Shown here: positions 1 through 8,174 of the stretch, piece by piece
Layout: every line of letters begins with the position of its first letter
Position numbering within the stretch: the stretch's first letter is position 1
NCBI RefSeq assembly: GCF_900453105.1
Contig: NZ_UGPW01000001.1
Location: 1,178,001-1,242,000, forward strand
Direction: 5' to 3'
From: Moraxella ovis
GTDB taxonomy: Bacteria > Pseudomonadota > Gammaproteobacteria > Pseudomonadales > Moraxellaceae
DNA: 64,000 nt
Translations under genes and position numbers: made by a program
Notes under the pieces: generated by a model
The model's input: the letters and a program-made list of their open reading frames with translations, nothing else
Told to the model about the DNA's origin: nothing
Databases searched by the model: none

Positions 1-406
1 ATACCGCTGCCGCATCGGTACTACCGACAATCGCCGCCATCAAAAGGCCTAATCGCCAATCAATGTCCAAAAGCCAAGTGGCAAAAAACCCAAGCGCAAG
101 AACAGTCGCCAATACACCCCAAGTCGCCAAAGTGATGGCGGGTCTTAATCCCACACGAAATGAGTTCAATGATGTTCTAAGACCACCGTCAAGCAAGATG
201 CAAGCAAGCGCTGCCTGCCCAATAAAGTTCGCCACTGCATATTCTTGGAACTGAATGCCAAGCACGCCCTCTTCGCCTGCAAGCATCCCCACGCCCAAGA
301 AAAAAAGTAATAAAGGAACTCCCAGACGCGCCGAGAGCGTGCTGGTCATGATGCTAATAAAAAGCAGGGCTGACCCCACCAGATAAATAATATTTAACGC
401 ATCCAT
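1..406 (-). CDS. nhaP2: Potassium/proton antiporter NhaP2-like, N-terminal part
   Basis: The 5' end of a gene running off the left edge, with 135 codons visible. The protein begins MDALNIIYLVG and consists of hydrophobic segments broken by short loops. It contains LLDGGLRTS and ends in IVGSTDAAAV, both characteristic of the CPA1 NhaP2/CvrA family, whose members exchange K+ (or Na+) for protons across the inner membrane. The ATG at 404-406 is preceded on the minus strand by a purine-rich AAGGGGGAA stretch about ten bases upstream, a good ribosome binding site. It is divergent from aspS. The C-terminal regulatory domains lie outside the window, so completeness cannot be judged. Confidence 0.85.
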   Translation of the reverse strand, partial: MDALNIIYLVGSALLFISIMTSTLSARLGVPLLLFFLGVGMLAGEEGVLGIQFQEYAVANFIGQAALACILLDGGLRTSLNSFRVGLRPAITLATWGVLATVLALGFFATWLLDIDWRLGLLMAAIVGSTDAAAV

Positions 407-819
407 TGGGCGTGATTTCCCCCTTGTTTTTGGCGATTGGATTGATGAATTTACTGTCTTTAAAATAAATTATTAAACAAAAATTAAAACTTCTTAAAAA
501 CAGTCAATCGTAACACAATTTTTACCCAAAATTCCATAGAAAATTCATTCGTTTAGCGTATTTTTCAATATTTTGATTTTTATATCTTGGGCATTGTTTA
601 GAATATACGGCGTTGGAAGATAATCATAAGCCATAATGAAACACTTGCACAGACGGCAATAAATCGGCATAATGTGGCGTTTTTATTTATTTTTATTGAA
701 AATCTTGGTTTTTAACAAATTTAGATTAACATTTTGGCGTATTTTTGCTAAAATCCTTAAATCTATCTTTGTATTTTATTTTTAGATTTTTATCGTTTCG
801 TTTTTAAGGCAATTACTCT
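407..819. other. Divergent intergenic region nhaP2/aspS
   Basis: AT-rich, with no supported ORF in either strand. It must hold the promoter of the leftward antiporter and that of aspS. Only the aspS promoter (726-754) is clear by eye. No tRNA, hairpin terminator or repeat was seen. Confidence 0.6.
726..754 (+). promoter_or_regulatory. Promoter of aspS
   Basis: TTAACA (726-731) and TAAAAT (749-754) are separated by exactly 17 bp. The -10 is preceded by TGC, giving an extended -10 (TGCTAAAAT). The predicted transcript has a leader of about 60 nt before the aspS start. Confidence 0.6.
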
Positions 820-2616
820 ATGATGCGCAGTCATTATTGCGGTCTTGTGACCGAAGAACTCATTGATCAAACCATCACCATCGCAGGCTGGGTACATCGT
901 CGTCGTGACCACGGTGGCGTGATTTTCCTAGACATGCGCGACCGTGAAGGCTTATTGCAAGTCGTGATCGATCCAGATACCCCAGAAGCATTTGCAACTG
1001 CTGATGCTGCGCGATCTGAATACCTACTAAAAATCACAGGCCGTGTTCGCCGTCGCTATGAAGGCACCGAAAATGACAGCATGACCAGCGGTCAAGTTGA
1101 GCTATTGGGTAAAGAGATTGAGCTGCTTGCTAAGGCAGACACCCCGCCTTTCCCGCTTAATGATGACAGCGTTAACGTTTCAGAAGAGTTGCGCTTAAAA
1201 TATCGCTTCTTGGACATTCGTCGCCCTGAGATGCTAGATCGCCTGCGTTTCCGTTCAAAAGTCACCAATCTGATTCGTAACTACCTAGATGAGCATGGTT
1301 TCTTGGATGTTGAGACACCTATTCTAACTCGTGCCACGCCAGAAGGTGCGCGTGACTATCTGGTACCTAGCCGTGTATCTAATGGCGAGTTCTATGCCCT
1401 GCCACAATCACCGCAGCTATTTAAGCAGCTGTTAATGGTGGGCGGTATTGATCGTTACTATCAAATCGCTAAGTGCTTCCGTGATGAAGACCTTCGCGCT
1501 GACCGCCAGCCAGAATTTACCCAAATCGACATCGAGACTTCATTCCTAGATGATAACGACATCATGGACTTGATGGAAGGCATGACCGTTAAGCTGTTTG
1601 ATGAATTGCTTGGTGTGAAATTTGACAAGTTTGAACGCATGCCTTATTCAGTGGCAATGCGTGACTACGCTTCTGACAAGCCAGACCTTCGTATTCCACT
1701 TAAACTGGTGGATGTGGCTGACATCATGCAGAATGTTGAATTTAAGGTGTTCTCAACCCCTGCTAAAGACCCCAAAGGTCGTGTTGTTGCATTACGTGTG
1801 CCTAATGGCACAGAAATCAGTCGTAAGCAGATTGATGAATACACCAAATTCGTTGGCATCTATGGCGCGAAAGGTTTGGCATACATTAAAGTAAACGACG
1901 TTAACAACATCAATAACGGCGTTGACAAAGAATCTGGCCTACAATCACCAATCATCAAGAACATGACCGATGAAGTACTTGTAGAGCTTATCAAGCGTGC
2001 AGGCGCAGAATCTGGAGACATCATCTTCTTTGGCGCTGACAAAGCAAAAGTAGTCAATGATGCGATGGGTGCACTGCGTGTTAAGCTTGGTCATGACCTA
2101 AATCTATTAACTTCAGAATGGGCGCCGCTGTGGGTGGTTGATTTCCCAATGTTTGAAGAGACCGATGATGGTAAATGGACTTCTGTTCACCATCCATTCA
2201 CACTGCCAAAATCAAGCGTAGAAGATGTTAAAAACAACCCAGGTGAGGCACTGTCTGTCGCCTATGACATGGTACTAAATGGTACCGAAATCGGCGGTGG
2301 CTCACTACGTATCTACACCCTTGAGATGCAAAAAGCCATCTTCGAAGCGCTTGGTATCGGTGAAGAAGAAGCCGAAGAGAAATTCAGCTTCCTATTAAAT
2401 GCCCTAAAATATGGTGCGCCACCTCATGGCGGCTTGGCATTCGGTCTTGATCGTCTGATCATGCTGATGACGGGCTCATCATCAATTCGTGATGTGATCG
2501 CCTTCCCGAAAACCAAGACCGCAGAATGCCCATTAACTCAAGCGCCTGCTGCTGTAGACAGCAAGCAACTTCGTGAACTTGGCATTCGCATCCGAGAAAA
2601 AGAAAAGTCGGAATAA
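820..2616 (+). CDS. aspS: Aspartyl-tRNA synthetase
   Basis: Charges tRNA-Asp (possibly also tRNA-Asn) with aspartate in the cytoplasm. The 598-aa protein has the bacterial AspRS layout: N-terminal OB-fold anticodon domain (about 1-110, [19 protein letters not shown]), class II catalytic core with motif 2 [18 protein letters not shown] around residue 220, a GAD insertion domain (about 285-420) and C-terminal motif 3 ([14 protein letters not shown]). Length is normal for the family. Two ATGs (820, 823) are tandem; AAGG lies about ten bases upstream. The lipid A acyltransferase gene follows after 14 bp, so the two are probably co-transcribed. Confidence 0.97.
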   Translation: MMRSHYCGLVTEELIDQTITIAGWVHRRRDHGGVIFLDMRDREGLLQVVIDPDTPEAFATADAARSEYLLKITGRVRRRYEGTENDSMTSGQVELLGKEIELLAKADTPPFPLNDDSVNVSEELRLKYRFLDIRRPEMLDRLRFRSKVTNLIRNYLDEHGFLDVETPILTRATPEGARDYLVPSRVSNGEFYALPQSPQLFKQLLMVGGIDRYYQIAKCFRDEDLRADRQPEFTQIDIETSFLDDNDIMDLMEGMTVKLFDELLGVKFDKFERMPYSVAMRDYASDKPDLRIPLKLVDVADIMQNVEFKVFSTPAKDPKGRVVALRVPNGTEISRKQIDEYTKFVGIYGAKGLAYIKVNDVNNINNGVDKESGLQSPIIKNMTDEVLVELIKRAGAESGDIIFFGADKAKVVNDAMGALRVKLGHDLNLLTSEWAPLWVVDFPMFEETDDGKWTSVHHPFTLPKSSVEDVKNNPGEALSVAYDMVLNGTEIGGGSLRIYTLEMQKAIFEALGIGEEEAEEKFSFLLNALKYGAPPHGGLAFGLDRLIMLMTGSSSIRDVIAFPKTKTAECPLTQAPAAVDSKQLRELGIRIREKEKSE

Positions 2617-2630
2617 GGCATCTTTTTTTG

Positions 2631-3542
2631 ATGTACGGTTTAATTAGATTTGTGCCACTACCGCTCATGCGCGTGGTGGCACAAATTGCCGCTTGGCTCG
2701 CCAAATTGACGAATGCCAGCATCTATCGCAGTATTGACAGGAATCTGATGTTGGTCAATCCCAATATTATAGATGCAGACAGAGTTCAATTAGCGACAGA
2801 AGCGCTTCATCATCAGATGATTAGTACTGCTGACAGCTTAAAGAGTTGGGCAATGCCTCCAGAATGGTCTATCAAGCAGATTAAAGCCGTACATAATATT
2901 GAGATACTAAAAGAAGGATTATCTCATCCTAAGGGCATGCTTGCCATCGTACCCCACATTGGTACGTGGGAGATGATGAATGCATGGATTAATCAATTTG
3001 GCAAGCCTGTCATCATGTACAAGCCAGCCAAATCTGAAGCCATGGATCAATTCATCCTGCAGGGTCGCCAAAGATTGAATGCCACCCTCGTACCGACCGA
3101 TGGCACAGGTGTTAAGGCGATATTTAAGACCTTAAAAGAAGGTGGCTTTAGCATTGTCCTGCCTGATCATGTCCCTGATCCTTCTGGCGGAGTTATTGTG
3201 CCATTTTTTGGGATACCGACATTAACCAGTACCTTAGCCTCAAAGCTTGCCCAAAAGACGCAATGCGCTCTTGTGGGCCTTAGTTGCATTCGCCGTGATG
3301 ACAATGATGGCTTTGAGATCTTTTGCTATCGCTTAGATGATCCTGATTTATACAACAAAGACATCAAAGTTGCAACTTTGGCATTAAATAACGCCATGCA
3401 GCGTATGATCGAGCCGCATTTTAGTCATTATATGTGGGGCTATCGACGGTTTAAATTCACGCCTTTTGGTGAGAATCCTTATCTACTGTCTTTTGATCAT
3501 CTATATCGCCAAGTAATCACCTATAAGGATGGGCACTCATGA
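2631..3542 (+). CDS. Lipid A biosynthesis acyltransferase (LpxL/HtrB family)
   Basis: Probable inner-membrane enzyme adding a secondary acyl chain to Kdo-lipid A or a related lipid A precursor. The 303-aa protein starts with a hydrophobic N-terminal segment and carries the family HX4E catalytic motif in VPHIGTWEMM (about residue 107). Further along is LPDHVPDPSGG, matching the DQ/DH-P-GG region of LpxL/LpxM enzymes. The ATG at 2631 is taken as start, with AAGG about 13 bases upstream; a TTG one codon earlier is possible. It lies 14 bp after aspS and overlaps the glycosyltransferase gene by four bases, indicating translational coupling. Which acyl position it modifies cannot be told. Confidence 0.88.
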   Translation: MYGLIRFVPLPLMRVVAQIAAWLAKLTNASIYRSIDRNLMLVNPNIIDADRVQLATEALHHQMISTADSLKSWAMPPEWSIKQIKAVHNIEILKEGLSHPKGMLAIVPHIGTWEMMNAWINQFGKPVIMYKPAKSEAMDQFILQGRQRLNATLVPTDGTGVKAIFKTLKEGGFSIVLPDHVPDPSGGVIVPFFGIPTLTSTLASKLAQKTQCALVGLSCIRRDDNDGFEIFCYRLDDPDLYNKDIKVATLALNNAMQRMIEPHFSHYMWGYRRFKFTPFGENPYLLSFDHLYRQVITYKDGHS

Positions 3543-4285
3543 GTGATACCAATTATATCATTTGCATGAAATGGGGCACCAAATACGGCTCAGAGTACGT
3601 AAACCGCCTTTATAATATGGTGGCGCGCAATCTGACCCTGCCGTTCACTTTTGTCTGCCTGACGGACGACTCAAGCGGTATTCGTGATGAAGTGGTGTGC
3701 TACCCCATCCCCGAGCTAAACCTACCAAGCAACATCCCAGAGCGTGGCTGGAAAAAACTCACCACATTCAAGCCTGATCTATATGGACTTAAAGGCACAG
3801 CATTATTTTTAGATATTGATATCGTCATTGTGGATAATATTGACTGCTTCTTTACGCATCAAGCAGAACATGATGACAGCGTGATGATTATCAGAGACTG
3901 GAAAAAGCCTTGGCGCATGGTGGGTAACAGCTCTGTCTATCGATTTAAGGTTGGTTATAATACCTACCCTAACCTTCTAAGTCATTTCGAACAGAATTTT
4001 GAAAAAATCCGCAACGAAGTAAGGCATGAACAAGCCTATCTGTCAAATTATCTGCGTGAGCACCATCATCTTGAATACTGGGATCCAACCTGGTGTGTCA
4101 GTTATAAATATCACTGCTTACAAAAGATTCCTCTGGCATACTTTAAACCACCTGTGAAGCCAAAAGATGCCAAGATTGTCATATTCCATGGTGAAATTAA
4201 CCCACCTGATGCGATCAATGGCGGTGGCGGCAAATGGTATCGCCACGTTCTGCCCAGCCAATGGATTAAGGATGCATGGCAATAA
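3539..4285 (+). CDS. Putative GT-A-fold glycosyltransferase coupled to the lipid A acyltransferase
   Basis: The 248-aa protein has no signal peptide. It contains ALFLDIDIVIVDNID near residue 90, a DxD motif of the kind that binds nucleotide-sugar and metal in GT-A glycosyltransferases. Conserved-looking aromatic and basic blocks follow (IRDWKKPWRMVGNSSVYRF; a histidine in VIFHGEINPP near the C-terminus). It overlaps the upstream acyltransferase (ATGA), so a role in lipooligosaccharide or cell-surface glycan synthesis is inferred from context. Acceptor and donor are unknown. A hairpin terminator follows. Confidence 0.65.
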   Translation: MSDTNYIICMKWGTKYGSEYVNRLYNMVARNLTLPFTFVCLTDDSSGIRDEVVCYPIPELNLPSNIPERGWKKLTTFKPDLYGLKGTALFLDIDIVIVDNIDCFFTHQAEHDDSVMIIRDWKKPWRMVGNSSVYRFKVGYNTYPNLLSHFEQNFEKIRNEVRHEQAYLSNYLREHHHLEYWDPTWCVSYKYHCLQKIPLAYFKPPVKPKDAKIVIFHGEINPPDAINGGGGKWYRHVLPSQWIKDAWQ

Positions 4286-4314
4286 TTATAATTAACTTAC
4301 CCGTCTTGAAAAAT

Positions 4315-4342
4315 AAAAAAGCACTCAAATGAGTACTTTTTT
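4315..4342. terminator. Bidirectional terminator between glycosyltransferase and RHH genes
   Basis: Inverted repeat AGCACTCA/TGAGTACT (one mismatch) flanked by an A6 run on the left and a T6 run on the right, lying between two convergent genes. Confidence 0.7.
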
Positions 4343-4352
4343 ATCGTCATGA

Positions 4353-4520
4353 TTAACGCTTAAACATGTCACCTTGGCGGTTCTTTTTGACGTATTCGAT
4401 CATGCAGTCGCGAAGTAGCTGGCTTGCGGTACGGTTATTGTCACGCGCTGCCTGCTTAAATTGTTCTACGAGATTTTTATCGACGCGCATGTTAAATGTG
4501 GTTTGTTCGTTATGTGCCAT
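4353..4520 (-). CDS. Orphan ribbon-helix-helix DNA-binding protein
   Basis: A 55-aa protein. The pattern TTFNMRVDKNLVEQFKQAAR followed by NNRTASQLLRDCMIEYV is typical of an Arc/RelB-type ribbon-helix-helix fold: an alternating beta strand with Arg/Asn contacts, then two helices. The start at 4518-4520 is chosen because AAGGT sits seven bases upstream; a longer in-frame extension to 4664 lacks a comparable site. Such proteins usually act as dimeric repressors or as antitoxins. No toxin-like ORF lies beside it: downstream is a terminator and upstream (4521-4666) is non-coding. It is best called a small stand-alone regulator or orphan antitoxin. Confidence 0.72.
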   Translation of the reverse strand: MAHNEQTTFNMRVDKNLVEQFKQAARDNNRTASQLLRDCMIEYVKKNRQGDMFKR

Positions 4521-4666
4521 GATGGACCTTATTGGATGAAACAAGAAAATAAAACAGGCCGCAATTATAACAAGCTTTGTGTATTTTGCAAGGGTTTTGG
4601 GCGTGATTTTGCATAAAATTCGCACATTTTTTGTACATTTTATGTCATCACAAAATCCATGCAATG

Positions 4667-4696
4667 AAAAAGCCGCTCAATGATGAACGGCTTTTG
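4667..4696 (-). terminator. Terminator of the DUF3360-like gene
   Basis: AAAAGCCG/CGGCTTTT stem with a 12-nt loop, with a T run on the minus-strand transcript, just after the stop codon of the leftward membrane-protein gene. Confidence 0.7.
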
Positions 4697-4707
4697 TTAA
4701 GAGTTAA

Positions 4708-6216
4708 TTAAACTCTAAATTGTGGTAAGAACGCATCGATACCAGGGAACATACCCACGGCACCCATCGCCACACACAGAATGATAAACCCTACCAAAGG
4801 AATCATCACACGTCCAGAGAAGCCCAGATCGCGGCTACGCTGCTTGTCACCAATTAGACCTAGGTTGTCTAGCAACATAGTCAAAGACCAACCAAACACA
4901 GGGTTAACTAGCGCTGAGGCGAATACGACAATCGCAGCTGATTGCGTGGTTTTACCTTTACGGGTCATCTCCATGCCAGCTTCTAGTAGTGGCACGAATA
5001 CCGCAACGATAAGTGCTGTACTAAGCACAGGCTGCCATACCGCCAAGTCCATTGGATAGCCCCAAATCGCTGCTACGATACAGAACACTGCTGTCAAGAT
5101 CGCACCCGCTGGAATAGGACGCTTGGCGATCGCTGCAGGAACAATATAAGTACCCCATGATGAACAGAAGTTCGCGCCACCCAGTACTGAGCCTGTAATC
5201 TGACGAGCAGAACAGCCGACCATGGTGTCATCGATGTTCATGTAAGTACGCTCACAGCGTGGTGGATAGCTGATTTTTTGGAATACTTGATGGCCCAAGA
5301 AGTCAGGCGACCACATGGCAACTGCCAGCACCGCGAATGGGAAAGCAACGATAAATGCTTTTAAATCAGGTAGACCCAGTGTCCAACCAGTATCTTCACC
5401 CCACCAATACATTGGGCTTAGCGGCGGCAAACCAGGATCAGTCTTAAATTCAAATGGCGCACCTAAGAAGAATGCCAAAGCGCCTGCCAGTGCACAGCCA
5501 ATCGGTACGGCAAGCCAACGTTTTTGGAAATGCTCAAGTAAGGCATACATCACAATGGTTGCGATGATGATGACAAAGGCAATGTGTGGTAGTCCAATCT
5601 TGTCCGCCCAAGCAATCATGTTCTTAACCTGCGCAATGGTCCCAACGAAGCCCAAATAGAGCAACAGACCCCCTGCCACGCCGTTACTCGTCAGGCGCGC
5701 CATGAGACTGCCGCCCTTGAATAAGGCGAGAATCACACCAAACACACCCATCAATAGACCAAAAGCAAGCGGGTGGCCGCCAGCGGCGACAACGATAGGA
5801 ATCAAAGGAATCAAAGGACCGTGCGTACCGGCTAGGTTTGCGGTCGGCAAGAGAAAGCCTGATAGGATAAGCACAAAGAATGCTGCAATCAGCAATTCAT
5901 AACGTACGTTTTCAAGAACGAATGCCTCAGATAGACCCAAAGGTGCCGCAAAAGCTGCGGCCATCGCACCAACCATCACAATTTTACCGATGGTGGCCGC
6001 CATTGCTGGGATGGCGTCTTCTAACTCAAAGCGATAATCACGGAAAGGTAAATTTGCACGCCAACGTTTTGGTTGCATGATTTGTAGCTCGTGCTGCAAA
6101 TATTCACCACGTGTGGCAAATTCTGAACTAGGTTTGTGAAGTTCGACGTAGCTTTTGCCGCCTAAATCACTAAGAACGCCGTTACCAGCTACTGAATCAT
6201 CAATTTTATCAGTCAC
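4708..6216 (-). CDS. DUF3360-like multi-pass membrane protein, putative anion/nucleobase transporter
   Basis: A 502-aa protein with a cytoplasmic N-terminus of about 75 residues (ending in PKRWRANLPFRDYRFELED), then about 11-13 hydrophobic segments. Glycine/proline-rich motifs such as GTHGPLIPLIPIVVAAGG and GGSLMARLTSNGVAGG recall the UraA/SulP transporter fold, and the whole resembles the uncharacterised DUF3360 family (recognised by eye, not searched). A cysteine-containing stretch (MVGCSARQ, GGANFCSSWG) in the second half is unusual for a transporter core. It is transcribed alone with its own terminator. The substrate is unknown; I infer transport only from architecture. Confidence 0.6.
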   Translation of the reverse strand: MTDKIDDSVAGNGVLSDLGGKSYVELHKPSSEFATRGEYLQHELQIMQPKRWRANLPFRDYRFELEDAIPAMAATIGKIVMVGAMAAAFAAPLGLSEAFVLENVRYELLIAAFFVLILSGFLLPTANLAGTHGPLIPLIPIVVAAGGHPLAFGLLMGVFGVILALFKGGSLMARLTSNGVAGGLLLYLGFVGTIAQVKNMIAWADKIGLPHIAFVIIIATIVMYALLEHFQKRWLAVPIGCALAGALAFFLGAPFEFKTDPGLPPLSPMYWWGEDTGWTLGLPDLKAFIVAFPFAVLAVAMWSPDFLGHQVFQKISYPPRCERTYMNIDDTMVGCSARQITGSVLGGANFCSSWGTYIVPAAIAKRPIPAGAILTAVFCIVAAIWGYPMDLAVWQPVLSTALIVAVFVPLLEAGMEMTRKGKTTQSAAIVVFASALVNPVFGWSLTMLLDNLGLIGDKQRSRDLGFSGRVMIPLVGFIILCVAMGAVGMFPGIDAFLPQFRV

Positions 6217-6609
6217 AATACATACTCCTTACCATTGTGATGATTTGAAACATCCAACAATCCTGTCCTTCCCATCATCTTGATGCTGGAAAAACACTTT
6301 TTGGATGCCGATTATCTTTTTAAAACGAGCATCGATAAGCAGCTGTATGATGAATTTCTAAAAATAACCAAACCTTGGATGACGTCATAATCAAACAAAT
6401 TGCCATTGAAATTTGTTCATTTTTTGAAATATCTCTAAACACTATTTAAACCGTAAATACAGTGCCATCCATGTCCGCGGATGATTATAGCTTGTCTGAT
6501 TCGTTATGTCATGCATTATTTTTAAAATTTCTAAAAATTTAGCCACATATCCGTGATAAATTGCCGCTTTATGATACAATAATTTCAAATTTTAATATCA
6601 AAACCGATC
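6217..6609. other. Intergenic region between the DUF3360-like gene and yacG
   Basis: A 393-bp divergent, AT-rich spacer without a supported ORF. TACAAT at 6575-6580 is a plausible -10 for yacG, without a clear -35. Nothing else was recognised. Confidence 0.5.
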
Positions 6610-6810
6610 ATGAATCACCCACAAATGTACCCTTGCCCAACTTGCAAAACCCCAACAAAATGGCAAGACAATCCTACTAAGCCTTTTTGTTCCAAGCGTT
6701 GCCAGCTTATAGACTTGGGCGAATGGGCATCTGCGAATTATAAAATCGCAAGCAGCGATACGCCATTTAGCGATGAACTCAACGATCCACAAAGCTCAAC
6801 CATTAATTAA
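6610..6810 (+). CDS. yacG: Zinc-binding DNA gyrase inhibitor YacG
   Basis: A 66-aa cytoplasmic protein. It has [10 protein letters not shown] near the N-terminus and [15 protein letters not shown] after it, which supply the four zinc-ligand cysteines (CxxC...CxxxC) and the family signature. In E. coli YacG binds GyrB and inhibits gyrase. Length is normal. In many genomes it follows coaE; here it stands before argD with a 30-bp gap, suggesting co-transcription. Confidence 0.93.
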   Translation: MNHPQMYPCPTCKTPTKWQDNPTKPFCSKRCQLIDLGEWASANYKIASSDTPFSDELNDPQSSTIN

Positions 6811-6840
6811 AATTGTTAGTAAATGTAAATAGGAATTATC

Positions 6841-8004
6841 ATGAGTTATTTAATGCCGACATACGCTCGCCAGTCTGTTAATTTCGTGCGTGGCGAGAGC
6901 TCTTATTTGTTCGATGATCAGGGCGTAGCGTATTTGGATGCATTGACAGGTATTGCGGTATGTGGACTTGGTCATTGCCATCCTGCCATTAGCCAAGCGA
7001 TTAAAGAACAGGCGGATACACTGATTCACACCAGTAATTTATTTGGCATTCCTTGGCAAGAAAAAGCAGGCGAAATCCTATGCCAAAAAGCAGGTATGGA
7101 TGAGGTATTTTTTGGTAATTCGGGTGCCGAAGCCAATGAATGTGCGTTAAAGCTTGCCAGACTCTATGCGCACAACAAAGGCAAACAACGCCCGAAAGTA
7201 ATCGTGATGGAGCATGCCTTTCATGGTCGCACCCTTCTAACTGTTACCGCTACCGCCAATCCGAAGGCTCGAGAGGGTTTTTATACATTGAATGATGACT
7301 TTATTCGTGTGCCATTTGGTGATAGCGATGCTGTGCGCGCATTAAGCGGTGATCAGGACATTTGTGCTGTCTTTGTTGAGCCAATTCAAGGCGAAGGCGG
7401 ATTGCATACACCGCCTGAGGGTTATTTAGAAGCGCTGTCAAAAATCTGCGATGAGAATGATTGGCTATTCATGCTTGATGAGGTGCAGACAGGAAATGGT
7501 CGCACAGGCAAACACTTTGCCTATCAGCACAGTAGCGTCAAGCCCGATGTGCTTACCACCGCCAAAGGTCTGGGTAATGGTTTTCCTGTAGGGGCGTGCA
7601 TGGTGTCAGGCCGTGCTAAGGGGTTGTTTGCGGCTGGCTCGCATGGCTCAACCTATGGTGGCACGCCACTGGGCTCTCGCATCGTTTGTGCTGTGTATGA
7701 AGCATTAACTGAAGAAGTTCTGGGTAACGCCGCAAAGCAAGGTCAAGCCATCAAGGATGCCGTCATTGCTAAATATGGCGATAAAGGCATTACCACGCGT
7801 GGACTTGGTATGATGATTGGCATTGTCATGCCAGATGGTGTGGATTGCAGTCGCCTGGTGGATATCGCCCGTGATCGCCATCAACTGATCATCAATGTCA
7901 CCGGCGGTAATGTCATTCGCCTATTGCCAGCGCTTAACATCAGCGTGGACGACACAAATGCTCTTATCGAGAAGCTAACCGCCCTGCTTTATGAAGTTTT
8001 GTAA
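6841..8004 (+). CDS. argD: Acetylornithine aminotransferase
   Basis: PLP enzyme of arginine biosynthesis converting N-acetylglutamate semialdehyde to N-acetylornithine; family members often also act on succinyl-diaminopimelate in lysine synthesis. The 387-aa protein is of normal length for class III aminotransferases. Visible features are FFGNSGAEANECALKLAR (cofactor phosphate region), FMLDEVQTGNGRTG (Asp/Gln at the PLP ring) and TTAKGLGNGFPVGA with the Schiff-base lysine at about residue 243. The start ATG has AGGAAT closely upstream. argF, a later enzyme of the same pathway, is 36 kb away and not linked. Confidence 0.93.
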   Translation: MSYLMPTYARQSVNFVRGESSYLFDDQGVAYLDALTGIAVCGLGHCHPAISQAIKEQADTLIHTSNLFGIPWQEKAGEILCQKAGMDEVFFGNSGAEANECALKLARLYAHNKGKQRPKVIVMEHAFHGRTLLTVTATANPKAREGFYTLNDDFIRVPFGDSDAVRALSGDQDICAVFVEPIQGEGGLHTPPEGYLEALSKICDENDWLFMLDEVQTGNGRTGKHFAYQHSSVKPDVLTTAKGLGNGFPVGACMVSGRAKGLFAAGSHGSTYGGTPLGSRIVCAVYEALTEEVLGNAAKQGQAIKDAVIAKYGDKGITTRGLGMMIGIVMPDGVDCSRLVDIARDRHQLIINVTGGNVIRLLPALNISVDDTNALIEKLTALLYEVL

Positions 8005-8020
8005 GTCATCATAGCAATAA

Positions 8021-8047
8021 AAAAACGCCCAATTTAGGGTGTTTTTT
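8021..8047 (+). terminator. Terminator of yacG-argD
   Basis: AAAAACGCCC/GGGTGTTTTT stem (one G-U pair), 6-nt loop, followed by a T run, 16 bp after the argD stop. Confidence 0.75.
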
Positions 8048-8174
8048 TATTGCTTGGGATTTTCGCCATTATATTTATACATTCACAATTTTACTATAAT
8101 CAAGGGCTTTATATTTATCAAATATTTGCTATTATAGGGCGATTTTTTGTCTTTTGGTGATGGTGAGGTCTGTC

